A stretch of DNA of 64,000 nt from NCBI GenBank assembly GCA_016699165.1, contig CP064963.1:2170001-2234000 (forward strand), given 5' to 3'. The DNA is from Candidatus Melainabacteria bacterium (lineage in GTDB: Bacteria > Cyanobacteriota > Vampirovibrionia > Obscuribacterales > Obscuribacteraceae). The notes under the pieces are model-generated. The model made no database searches. It worked only from the letters and a program-made list of their open reading frames with translations, and had not been told where the DNA came from. The position numbers and the translations under genes are program-made. This document shows, one piece after another, positions 9,211 through 17,278 of the stretch. How positions within the stretch are numbered: position 1 is the stretch's first letter; the number at the start of each line of letters is the position of its first letter.

Positions 9211-9384
9211 TTGTCAGAGGTTAGAGTAGCGGAAGGGGAAAGTATCGAGCAGGCCCTCAAGCGCTTCAAGAAAAAAATCCAGAAAGCTGGAATTTTGTCA
9301 GAAATCAAGCGCCGCGAAAGATACGAAAAACCCAGCGTTAAAAGAAAACGCAAAGCCGAAGCCGCCCGCAAGCGTCGCGCCTAA
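9211..9384 (+). CDS. rpsU: 30S ribosomal protein S21
   Basis: 57 residues starting from TTG, with AAGGGG ten bases upstream. The sequence has the S21 pattern: an acidic/neutral N-terminus, the helix ALKRFKKKIQKAGIL, then EIKRRERYEKPS and a very basic tail KRKRKAEAARKRRA. S21 sits on the small-subunit platform near the 3' end of 16S rRNA and helps initiation. It is monocistronic as far as can be seen, with its own promoter and a leader hairpin. Its shortness and non-ATG start make it easy to miss. Confidence 0.93.
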   Translation: MSEVRVAEGESIEQALKRFKKKIQKAGILSEIKRRERYEKPSVKRKRKAEAARKRRA

Positions 9385-9519
9385 GGTAAGTCCAACAGCC
9401 TAGTGCTTTTGGGGTTTTACATTTAATCACTTGACTACCGGCTTGGAGTGCTGTTTGCCTCCAGAGTGGGAATATTAGATTTAACTATATTCCGACTTCC
9501 TTTACCGGGGGCTTTTGTC

Positions 9520-9801
9520 ATGGTTACCAAAGAAAGAACTGCCAGTTTGAACGCACCTATCAATGAGGGCGAACTGGTTAAAGTTGATTTGTCCAAACTA
9601 CAAAGTGGTTTGAATAAAATCTTCGCCAGGCAAAATCGCAAAGAATTGAGCAAAATCTATCAAGACGATTTTGACTATCTCTGGGATTTGAAAGAATTAG
9701 CAATTTTAGAAAAGAAACAAATTGTAGAAGTACCAGGCACCTGGCTGTCCGAAATGGACAATGCATTGGCCAGCCTGGATGAGAGATCACACACACACTA
9801 A
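9520..9801 (+). CDS. Small protein, function unknown
   Basis: 93 residues when started at ATG 9520, which has GGGGG about eight bases upstream; a GTG at 9448 would add 24 residues but has no support. The protein is charged and probably helical (NKIFARQNRKELSKIYQDDF) and ends in RSHTH. No membrane segment or known domain. The 3' end overlaps the start region of the next gene, which suggests translational coupling. Confidence 0.5.
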   Translation: MVTKERTASLNAPINEGELVKVDLSKLQSGLNKIFARQNRKELSKIYQDDFDYLWDLKELAILEKKQIVEVPGTWLSEMDNALASLDERSHTH

Positions 9802-10438
9802 ATCCTCCGCTTCAACAGCAAAAGCAGGCTGGATATTAACAGCCTGTTTTTTTGCTTTTTGTATTCTGAATTCAATAATGATTGAGCCTGCACTGGCTCA
9901 GCCCGCCAAAAACATCATGCAGCAAACTTATCAGCGCCTGCGCCTCATCGCTGAAGCAAGTTTAAAAGCCGATGAGAAGCTGCTCTTACAACTTGAAGAT
10001 ACAAAAAAACAACTGGCAAAACTATGTGCAAACAAAGCTTATCCCAGTCTAAATGACGATATTGTCGAACTTCAATCTCAACTGAACGAAACTTTAGAAG
10101 AGAACCCTTATATAGGTAAGGATTTTGAGACTGAATCGGGCATGAGTTCGCTTGAATTGCCGGTCAATCGCGAAAAGGCACGCATTAAAGTTTCTCTGGA
10201 CCCGTCTATTTCTGAGTCTTTAATACAGAAGTGGAGCGAAAATCCGCCTCCATCGCTTAATCAAAAAGCTGGCACAATTTGGGTTCTTACAAATGGCTTT
10301 GATTTAGCCATTTTGTATGTAACTTCGCTTGACGGCTCGCCCTGCAAAGACTCAAAAACAGGCAAGCCGCGCATTCTATGCCTGCGCATAAGCCCAGACC
10401 CCAAGAGCGGTTCAGGTTACTCACCGGCTTTGAACTAG
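9761..10438 (+). CDS. Exported or membrane-anchored protein, function unknown
   Basis: Up to 225 residues. One hydrophobic stretch (about 23-47, AGWILTACFFAFCILNSIMI) ends in ALAQPA, which reads as a signal peptide with an AxA site. After it comes a helical stretch rich in Lys, Glu and Leu (about 55-105), then a compact C-terminal part. The start is unclear: ATG 9761 and ATG 9779 both overlap the preceding gene. No family recognised. Confidence 0.5.
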   Translation: MHWPAWMRDHTHTKSSASTAKAGWILTACFFAFCILNSIMIEPALAQPAKNIMQQTYQRLRLIAEASLKADEKLLLQLEDTKKQLAKLCANKAYPSLNDDIVELQSQLNETLEENPYIGKDFETESGMSSLELPVNREKARIKVSLDPSISESLIQKWSENPPPSLNQKAGTIWVLTNGFDLAILYVTSLDGSPCKDSKTGKPRILCLRISPDPKSGSGYSPALN

Positions 10439-10557
10439 GCTAAACCCTATGTCTAAAACTGCCCCCGGATTCTAGTCTGGATGTATGAGGCAACAAAACG
10501 CGCCATGCGTTTTGCGGCATTTGGCGGCATTTTTTACCTACCGGAGTTGAAAAACTT

Positions 10558-13200
10558 ATGTTCACAAACAAAAGGCAAGTAGCACTTCTTGGAGTCGCAG
10601 TCCAGGCGTGTCTTTCGCTAAGCATGACATTGCCACTCGAAGCAAGATATAGCGGCACCGCTCAGACGAAATTATCTGGAAATCCCTCGGCCAAAGCAAC
10701 CTCCGAAAAGAAAACCAGTTTTGATGGCGAAGGTTCAGGCACACTAATTGCCATGTCAGCCACCGGAAAACGAGTGGGACAGTGCCCTTTGAAGCATACT
10801 GATGTTAAGGCAAAAATCTCAGGTTATGTAAGTCACGTCACAGTCAAACAAACTTTTCATAATCCCTATGATCATAAAATCGAAGCAGTCTACACATTCC
10901 CGCTTTCCGAAACAGCCGCAGTCGATGATATGGTGATGAAAGTGGGATCGCGCACTGTACGCGGTACCATTAAGAAAAAAGAAGAAGCCAAAGAAATATA
11001 CGACAGAGCCAAAGAAGCAGGGCACGTAGCCTCACTCTTAGACCAAGAACGTCCTAACATTTTTACTCAATCTGTCGCTAATATCGAACCTGGTAAAGAA
11101 GTCGAAATCACAATTCAATATATAGATCTTTTGCCTTACGACGATGGCAAATATACATTCAATTTTCCAACAGTGGTTGGACCACGTTTTATTCCGGGCG
11201 CCTCAACAGGCTCTAAATCAGGCACGGGCAGAGTGAATGACACAGACAGAGTAGGCGATGCATCAAAAATTACTCCTCCTGTCACACCCAAAGGTACTCG
11301 TGCCGGACATGATATTTCTATTTATGTCGATATCGATGCTGGTGTATCTTTGAGCAATCTAAAATCAGAATTGCACGAAGTGAGTGTGAATCAGCCAAAC
11401 ACAAGCCATGCCTCCATTTCTCTCTTAGATAAAAGCACGATTCCAAACAAAGATTTTGTTCTTTCCTGGGACGTGGCTGGAGACAAGCTAAAAAGTGGTT
11501 ATCTGACTTATAGAGAGCCTAAGCTCCATGATGGGTCTGGATATTTCACATTAATGTTGTTACCCCCCAAACGTGTAACACCAGATACAGTGGCGCCAAA
11601 AGAAATGGTATTTCTGATAGACTGCTCGGGATCGCAGAGTGGACCTCCGCTTGAGAAGGCGAAAGAAACACTAAACTATATCGTCGATCATATGAATAGC
11701 AATGATACTTTTCAGATTATTGCTTTTAGCGATACTCAGAAACTTTTATTCAACGAACCTCAACCTTCATCTGAAGCAATGCGCGCCAAAGCAAAAAAAT
11801 TCATCAATGGACTCGATGCAAACGGCGGCACTTGGATGGCTGAAGCAATCACCAAGATGCTCACTATTCCAGCCGATGATCACCGACTGCGTATAGTCAC
11901 ATTCATGACTGATGGTTATGTCGGAAACGATATGGAAATTTTAGGTCTCATTAATAAATCGCGCGACAAATCACGCTGGTTTTCCTTTGGCACCGGAAAT
12001 GGTGTCAATAGATTTCTAATTGACGGCATCGCCAAAGAAGGCGGCGGCGAAGCAGAGTATGTTTTGCTCAATTCTAAAGGTGATGAAGTCGGCAAAAAAT
12101 TCTATCAACGCATTGCATCACCAGTTTTGACCGATGTAAAAGTGGCTTTCGATGGCGTTGAAGTGAAAGAAGTTTTCCCTAAAAACGTCAATGACGTCTG
12201 GGCGCAAAAACCGCTCTACATCAAAGGTCGCTACGTAAAAGGGGGTGCGGGCACGATAACTCTTTCGGGCTATCAAGCAGGCAAGCCTTACAAACAGACC
12301 ATGCAAGTTAACTTCCCTGAAGATGCCCCATCTAACAAAGGCGTTGCCTCTATTTGGGCACGCGCCAAAGTAGATAGACTGATGTCCGAAGACTGGATGG
12401 GTGCTCAAAGTGGCAATCCCAAGAAAGAAATCAAAGACGAAATTATTCGCACTGCACTTGCTCATCACATCATGACCAATTACACGTCGTTTGTTGCAGT
12501 GGAAGAAAAAACCATCACTAAAAATGGCAAACTTCAAACTGTGGCAGTGCCAATTGAAATGGTCGATGGCGTAAGCCAGGACAAAACTATAGAAAATGAC
12601 GAATTTGCTCCAAGAGCTGGTGGAGGCGGCGCCCCTGGTGGATACGGCGCGATGGGTCGCATGTCAAAACGCAAAGCCGTTAATAGCAAACAAGCTTATC
12701 TTGCAAGCCCTTCGGCAATGCCACCACCCCCTATCTTTTCTGGCGGTGCATTCGGAGGCAGTGCAGACGGTGCAGCACCAGCTCCCTCTCGCGCTTACGC
12801 TGGAGCATCTTCGCAAGCACAATCTGCTCCAATGGAAGAGAAGAAAGCAGACTATCTAGCGGCTCTTCCCGAGCCCAGACCAAAAGCCACACCAAAGGCT
12901 GAATCCAAAGATAAGAAAAAAGAAGAGGGTGCACTCATTGCCCATGCTTCTAAGTTGGACGGCAAGTTGCTGGTGGCACTCAAAGGAAACGCTACAGATA
13001 AGTTGGACGTCAAAGTGACACTCAATTTGAATAAACCTGTTTCAGCTGAGCTTATGAAACTGCTCCAGCAAGCTGGTTTGACCGATATCAAACAGATTGC
13101 AACGACAGGTCAGACCAAAGTAACTGGAAAAATCACTGCAGCCAATTTGCGAAAACTAATTGCTCTTGCGCAAGTATACAAAGTGGAGGCAGCCAACTAG
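10558..13200 (+). CDS. VIT and von Willebrand A domain protein
   Basis: 880 residues with an N-terminal signal-like segment (about 5-28). A VIT domain (about 60-190; VTVKQTFHNPYDHKIEAVY, then IYDRAKEAGHVASLLDQE) is followed by a vWA domain (about 350-520) with MIDAS residues D355-x-S357-x-S359 and a later TDG. The C-terminal third is low complexity, rich in Gly, Ala, Pro and Lys (about 680-790), with a small ordered tail. The architecture is that of inter-alpha-trypsin-inhibitor heavy-chain-like proteins, which bind metal and protein ligands; in bacteria they are exported and poorly understood. A clear terminator follows, so this ends its transcription unit. Confidence 0.88.
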   Translation: MFTNKRQVALLGVAVQACLSLSMTLPLEARYSGTAQTKLSGNPSAKATSEKKTSFDGEGSGTLIAMSATGKRVGQCPLKHTDVKAKISGYVSHVTVKQTFHNPYDHKIEAVYTFPLSETAAVDDMVMKVGSRTVRGTIKKKEEAKEIYDRAKEAGHVASLLDQERPNIFTQSVANIEPGKEVEITIQYIDLLPYDDGKYTFNFPTVVGPRFIPGASTGSKSGTGRVNDTDRVGDASKITPPVTPKGTRAGHDISIYVDIDAGVSLSNLKSELHEVSVNQPNTSHASISLLDKSTIPNKDFVLSWDVAGDKLKSGYLTYREPKLHDGSGYFTLMLLPPKRVTPDTVAPKEMVFLIDCSGSQSGPPLEKAKETLNYIVDHMNSNDTFQIIAFSDTQKLLFNEPQPSSEAMRAKAKKFINGLDANGGTWMAEAITKMLTIPADDHRLRIVTFMTDGYVGNDMEILGLINKSRDKSRWFSFGTGNGVNRFLIDGIAKEGGGEAEYVLLNSKGDEVGKKFYQRIASPVLTDVKVAFDGVEVKEVFPKNVNDVWAQKPLYIKGRYVKGGAGTITLSGYQAGKPYKQTMQVNFPEDAPSNKGVASIWARAKVDRLMSEDWMGAQSGNPKKEIKDEIIRTALAHHIMTNYTSFVAVEEKTITKNGKLQTVAVPIEMVDGVSQDKTIENDEFAPRAGGGGAPGGYGAMGRMSKRKAVNSKQAYLASPSAMPPPPIFSGGAFGGSADGAAPAPSRAYAGASSQAQSAPMEEKKADYLAALPEPRPKATPKAESKDKKKEEGALIAHASKLDGKLLVALKGNATDKLDVKVTLNLNKPVSAELMKLLQQAGLTDIKQIATTGQTKVTGKITAANLRKLIALAQVYKVEAAN

Positions 13201-13236
13201 ATTCAAGAGTTTTCCTCGGACCCTCCGGTGCAAAGT

Positions 13237-13276
13237 AAAGGACATGGTTTGGTAAGTGCCATGTCCTTTTTCTTTT
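13237..13276 (+). terminator. Rho-independent terminator after the VIT-vWA gene
   Basis: AAAGGACATGG at 13237-13247 pairs perfectly with CCATGTCCTTT at 13259-13269, followed by TTCTTTT. The A-rich 5' side means it may also act on the opposite strand for the toxin gene ending at 13294. Confidence 0.9.
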
Positions 13277-13293
13277 AGAAATTTTTGAGTCAA

Positions 13294-14163
13294 TTAATTG
13301 ACTTCAAGCTGATCAACAAGTGCAAGAAAAAATGCCTTTGACCAGAGATCAACCGACATCGGATTTTTCAAAAATTGCATTACGTCAGTTTTGGCCAGAC
13401 TCAAATCAACGGTTTCGAATTTTCTTCTGAGCATTTCTTTTAAATCATCGATAGTTAAAGAGGCATCAGCGTCCCAAGAGCCTGTCTGTATAAGTCTTTG
13501 TCGCAGATGCTCTAAACGAACGGGAATTTTTCTTGCGATGAAATACACAAAATCATAAAAGTCGCGACCTTTAACTCTCCCTTGCTTGCAAGGTCTATGC
13601 AATATTGCATGAACTTTTCCAGCAAAAATATCGGGCTGCCTATAAATCGTCACAGAAAATGCAGCAGGCAACAATAACATCTTCGCCTCTGTCAGAAAGC
13701 CCCCAGGCGGGTTAACGTCAACCTCGAGTTTGATTTTCAATTTATCGTTTCGAGCTATGCGACTAACCATTTCTTTTGGAATATCAATCTTAATTAAATG
13801 CTCTTTGGTACCAGCTTTAATAAATGCAGAGTCGATGTTTGATTCGACATTCTTATTTCTCTCTGCTATCTCAACATCGAAATCCAAACCACTTAGTTCT
13901 TCTTTAATAGCTGAAAGATAGAGCTCTAGAGAAAAATCGCTTTTGCTTTGAAGCAAAGAAAAATCCAAATCTTCAGAGAATCTATCCAGTCCATAAAAAA
14001 TTCTTAGTGCGGTACCACCGTAGAACGCCGCATGTTCGAAGAATTTGGACCGCCATAGCCCCAGCAAAGCTATTTCTTGAATGATTTCTTTGAGTGCATT
14101 TTCGTAATCTTCTCGAGAATAACAATTGTATTTAGCTAACATCTCTTCAATAGCGGGATTCAT
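13294..14163 (-). CDS. abiEii: AbiEii-type nucleotidyltransferase toxin
   Basis: 289 residues, the usual size. AbiEii/AbiGii-family toxins are DNA polymerase-beta-like nucleotidyltransferases and the toxic half of type IV toxin-antitoxin pairs that can abort phage infection. The key block is AAFYGGTALRIFYGLDRFSE followed by DLDFSLL at about residues 46-72, giving the GG(T/S)-x-x-R and D-x-D metal-binding motifs. A further conserved stretch, KVHAILHRPCKQGRVKGRD, lies near residue 185. The ATG overlaps the stop of the antitoxin gene by four bases (ATGA), so the two are translationally coupled, antitoxin first. Confidence 0.9.
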   Translation of the reverse strand: MNPAIEEMLAKYNCYSREDYENALKEIIQEIALLGLWRSKFFEHAAFYGGTALRIFYGLDRFSEDLDFSLLQSKSDFSLELYLSAIKEELSGLDFDVEIAERNKNVESNIDSAFIKAGTKEHLIKIDIPKEMVSRIARNDKLKIKLEVDVNPPGGFLTEAKMLLLPAAFSVTIYRQPDIFAGKVHAILHRPCKQGRVKGRDFYDFVYFIARKIPVRLEHLRQRLIQTGSWDADASLTIDDLKEMLRRKFETVDLSLAKTDVMQFLKNPMSVDLWSKAFFLALVDQLEVN

Positions 14164-14795
14164 AGGACCTCGATAAGGCGCACAATATTTTGGTTTTTGT
14201 AGTACTTATTAAGTTGAAGCATTTTTCTTACGTCAAATCGACTCCAACTTCCGCGGTCAATTCGCATATCGTTCTCCAAAAATGCGCATGCCTCGGCTGA
14301 GTTTTCAATGATAGGTAGTTTTCTCAAAGTTACATAATCACAAAGCGCTTTTTCAGGAGACGCTATTAAAATTGGATGATCGTCATCAATCCACTGCAAC
14401 TCAATGTCGTGGGGATACTTTTCAATACTGAGATATCGATAAGTAAATCGACCAATTGGAGTATTGAATTCTTTGTCTCGCTTTGGTGTCACACTCGTAA
14501 TTGTTTCAACGCGCTCGGGAATAAGTCCGTGAAATGATAATGCGTATTCCAGCGAGATGCAGGAAGGTCCGTAAATCAAATTAGCGAAACTCTCTTTGCA
14601 AATACCTTTTTGACGAACGCCTGGTCCGAAAGCATAAAGGCCTTTTTTGACTCTTATAATCGCATCAGCTTTTAAAAGCTCGTTTATTTTTTGATCTCTG
14701 GCATGATAATCGGAAAGAGCAGACATCAAAATGGGATGGTCGAATTCTTCTCGACCTATAATTTTTCTGAGCTCAAACGAATTAAGCTTGGTCAT
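14160..14795 (-). CDS. abiEi: AbiEi-type antitoxin and autorepressor
   Basis: 211 residues. It has the N-terminal winged-helix layout of AbiEi antitoxins (residues about 20-55, ending RVKKGLYAFGP) and a C-terminal domain with YGPSCISLEYALSFHGLIPE and SPEKALCDYV, both characteristic of the family. AbiEi neutralises the toxin and represses its own promoter by binding inverted repeats. GGAG six bases upstream supports the start. Directly upstream lie two palindromes sharing the core AGTA-x-CTTAGA, one over the -10 box, as expected for autorepression. Confidence 0.88.
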   Translation of the reverse strand: MTKLNSFELRKIIGREEFDHPILMSALSDYHARDQKINELLKADAIIRVKKGLYAFGPGVRQKGICKESFANLIYGPSCISLEYALSFHGLIPERVETITSVTPKRDKEFNTPIGRFTYRYLSIEKYPHDIELQWIDDDHPILIASPEKALCDYVTLRKLPIIENSAEACAFLENDMRIDRGSWSRFDVRKMLQLNKYYKNQNIVRLIEVL

Positions 14796-14804
14796 TATTT
14801 CTCC

Positions 14805-14831
14805 AGTACCTTAGAATTATTCTAACATACT
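14805..14831 (-). promoter_or_regulatory. abiE promoter with overlapping operator palindrome
   Basis: AGTACCTTAGAAT (14805-14817) faces ATTCTAACATACT (14819-14831) across one base, with 11 of 13 matching. Read on the minus strand it contains an extended -10, TGTTAGAAT (14827-14819). A start near 14812 would leave a very short leader holding the GGAG of abiEi. The palindrome covers the -10, so a bound repressor would block initiation. Confidence 0.55.
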
Positions 14832-14850
14832 AGTCAAGAAATGTAATTTT

Positions 14851-14889
14851 TTAGCCAGTATCTTAGATATTCTCTAAGATACTGGCTAA
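14851..14889. promoter_or_regulatory. Second, perfect palindrome upstream of abiE
   Basis: TTAGCCAGTATCTTAGA (14851-14867) and its exact reverse complement (14873-14889) are separated by five bases. The inner half-site AGTATCTTAGA matches the one in the palindrome at 14805. It is probably a second AbiEi operator. It is flanked by T and A tracts, so a bidirectional terminator is the alternative. Confidence 0.6.
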
Positions 14890-14929
14890 ATTTTTAATTG
14901 TAAGCTTTAAGGATATCTGGGGTCTAACC

Positions 14930-16579
14930 ATGCCAAACGAACCTTCTTCAAACTACATTCACTTCTGCCCTGATAAGGTTTTTTTGCCTTATCCAGAGCG
15001 CTTTAAAAGTGGCGTTGAAGTTCTAGTCGATACCAACTCCGGCTTGATTACTGAAGTGTTCGACTCTACTCAAAGAGACGCAGTTCTAAAATCCCTTGAC
15101 TCGAAAAACAAAGTCGTCAACACCATCAACGGTGGCTTACTTTTGCCCGGATTAACTGACGCGCACATGCATCCATTGTTCTATTCGATGTTAAATTCCT
15201 TGGACCCAATAAGTCTCAAGGGGCTTAATAAGCCTGAAGTACTTAACACATTCAAGCAAGCAAACGTGGATAATCCAGACTTACAAAAATCGCTTTTATT
15301 TTTGGATCTTGACTCATCCTCGGTATCCGGCATCGACGCCAAACTACTCGATGATATTTTTGGAAATAGAAATGTCTGCGTTTATGATGCATCTTTTCAC
15401 AGCGGAATAGTGACAACCCCCGTAATCAGTGCCATTCGAAAAGCAATAGAAAATCGCACCATACCAGGCTTTTTAAAAGATGATGGAAATTTTGCTGAAG
15501 CCTATGGGTTTGAAGTTTTCTCAGTGTTATGTGCTGACAATCAAAACAAACTACACGAAACCATCGAGAAGTCTCTCTGGCACTCATTTTCAACTGGAAC
15601 TACAACTATTCATGATCTCCTTGCATTTAGTCTGGATAGTCTAAAAATAATTCTCGAAGTTCGAAAAAAATGGCGAGAAAAATACAAATTCGATTTTCCA
15701 ATCACACGATTTTATCTGCGACATAAAGTGGCGCTTGAACTTACTGAAGTATATCCAGACTGGAGAGACCAGGGTATTTTGGTACATGAAGATTGGAAAG
15801 TTTTTGGAATGAAACTTTTTGCAGATGGCAGCTTTGGTTCTCGTACTGCTCACGTAAGCGAACATTATGCAGATTGCCCGACGTGTGGGCTGATTTTTGA
15901 TACGGAAAAAGACATAAATGACGCTATTTTCTATGCCGATACTGATTTCGAGTCCTATTCGATAGCATTGCATGCCATCGGAGACGAAGGTATCAAGCGA
16001 ATTTTGGATATAGTAAAAGAAAAAAAAGAAGACCGATATCGCGGCACAAGACTCATTTATAGAATTGAACACTTCGAACTACCATCAAAAGAAATGATCG
16101 AAACGGCAAAGAAATACAACGTCCATGTTGTACCCCAGCCAAATTTCTTACTCGATTTAAAATACAAAGATAGGCTTGCAAAACGAGTCGACGCTATTTG
16201 CCCGTTGAGTGACATTTCAGATGCTGAAGTTCCAATGATGTTTGGCACTGACGGAATGCCCGAGAGCATGCTTTATGCAATATATTTATCGACTCATGCA
16301 CGTGAATCTTGTCAAAGACTAGCGCTTGAACAAGCTCTTCATTACTCTAGCGAAAGTGCAGCAATCTTTGAACGTGATCGCAAAGGCACAATCGAAGTAG
16401 GACAAAAGGCTGATCTTATTTTGGCCGATCAGTCATTATTCGACGACTTAAAACCTGGCGAGGCGGACATTCCGCTTGAATGGTCGGCAGTTCAAAATAA
16501 AGTTAATCACCTGCATAGCAAAATCAAAATGGTCTTAAAATCTGGTCAGAAAGTCTACGACAATCAGATACGAATTTAG
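14930..16579 (+). CDS. Amidohydrolase, YtcJ-like
   Basis: 549 residues, standard for the family. The metal-binding H-x-H is in LPGLTDAHMHPLF (about residue 75), and ADGSFGSRTAHVSEHY (about 295-310) is the usual D-G-S-x-G-S-R-T-A signature of YtcJ/amidohydrolase-3 proteins. Later come ALHAIGDEG and MFGTDGMPES, which supply further ligands, and GTIEVGQKADLILAD at the end of the barrel. It should hydrolyse an amide or ester bond in an unknown small molecule, in the cytoplasm. GGGG about seven bases upstream supports the start. It is divergent from the abiE operon. Confidence 0.88.
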   Translation: MPNEPSSNYIHFCPDKVFLPYPERFKSGVEVLVDTNSGLITEVFDSTQRDAVLKSLDSKNKVVNTINGGLLLPGLTDAHMHPLFYSMLNSLDPISLKGLNKPEVLNTFKQANVDNPDLQKSLLFLDLDSSSVSGIDAKLLDDIFGNRNVCVYDASFHSGIVTTPVISAIRKAIENRTIPGFLKDDGNFAEAYGFEVFSVLCADNQNKLHETIEKSLWHSFSTGTTTIHDLLAFSLDSLKIILEVRKKWREKYKFDFPITRFYLRHKVALELTEVYPDWRDQGILVHEDWKVFGMKLFADGSFGSRTAHVSEHYADCPTCGLIFDTEKDINDAIFYADTDFESYSIALHAIGDEGIKRILDIVKEKKEDRYRGTRLIYRIEHFELPSKEMIETAKKYNVHVVPQPNFLLDLKYKDRLAKRVDAICPLSDISDAEVPMMFGTDGMPESMLYAIYLSTHARESCQRLALEQALHYSSESAAIFERDRKGTIEVGQKADLILADQSLFDDLKPGEADIPLEWSAVQNKVNHLHSKIKMVLKSGQKVYDNQIRI

Positions 16580-16650
16580 AATCGCAGGTTATATTGCCAA
16601 TGTGTTCATCGTGTATTAAAAATGTGCATAATTTCTCACACGCCCTCCCC

Positions 16651-16675
16651 GAAACGCTGTCGCAGCAAGCGTTTC
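16651..16675 (+). terminator. Hairpin between convergent genes, possible terminator
   Basis: GAAACGCT (16651-16658) pairs perfectly with AGCGTTTC (16668-16675) across nine bases. It is followed by AAAACACGCTTTTT rather than a direct T-run, so termination is plausible but not textbook. It lies between the amidohydrolase gene and the convergent gene at 16726. Confidence 0.4.
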
Positions 16676-16725
16676 AAAACACGCTTTTTCACTGCGCTGT
16701 AGGCGACTAAAAGAGAGCACTAAAA

Positions 16726-17148
16726 CTAGTTAGTTTTCTTTTTAACAGTCGAATTTTTCACGATTGTTTTAGCTGTTGCCTTTTGAGCGGTAGGCTTGAC
16801 CGCCGCTTTCGAAGTAGTCTTAGTCACAGTTTTCTTCTTCGATTTACTTCCACCACCAGAGGCGCGAGGCATCGGCTCCTCGTCTTCCCAGGTCTCAATT
16901 GAACCGTCGGGATTGCGTTTGAAATGAATACCATCAGAAGTCTTTTTTGTATAAGAGTGAACCGGCTTGCGACCGCCGCCACCTCCTCCTTCACCTCCCG
17001 ACGAGCCAGACGAGTCTTGAGCATCAAAAGTCTCGATGGTGCCGTCGGGATTGCGTTTAATGACGACGTCGCCATCTTGTTCAGCCAAAACAGGCGGGCA
17101 AAAAAGTGCCAAAAGCGCCATCAGCGCGAAAAACTTTCGGTTAGCCAT
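16726..17148 (-). CDS. Small exported protein with two KRNPDG repeats
   Basis: 140 residues. A signal peptide (about 1-22, core FALMALLALFCPP, cleavage near VLAEQ) is followed by two copies of a motif of the form (F/I)KRNPDG(T/S)IET(F/W) at about residues 30-41 and 76-87. A Ser/Gly-rich spacer separates them. The last 45 residues are Lys/Thr/Ala-rich (SKKKTVTKTTSKAAVKPTAQ), like a cell-wall or nucleic-acid-binding tail. The repeat is preserved at DNA level too: CCGTCGGGATTGCGTTT occurs twice. No family recognised. Confidence 0.65.
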   Translation of the reverse strand: MANRKFFALMALLALFCPPVLAEQDGDVVIKRNPDGTIETFDAQDSSGSSGGEGGGGGGRKPVHSYTKKTSDGIHFKRNPDGSIETWEDEEPMPRASGGGSKSKKKTVTKTTSKAAVKPTAQKATAKTIVKNSTVKKKTN

Positions 17149-17278
17149 TAGACCTCCCCAGGACGGTTGGCGACTCTTACATACAGAATTGTTATACCCT
17201 CCGTTACACCAAGTTTTTAATATTTACTATCTTGGTATGTACTACTGGGTATCTCGAAGCCAGATCTATGGGGTCGTT

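Noticed and set aside
10495..10513. Inverted repeat AAAACGC/GCGTTTT before the VIT-vWA gene
   Set aside because: Seven pairs and a short T-run; too weak to call a terminator or operator alone.
17036..17278. The upstream 81 codons of the AAA ATPase frame
   Set aside because: They are the reverse shadow of the exported KRNPDG protein gene; the ATG at 17279 has a good ribosome-binding site.
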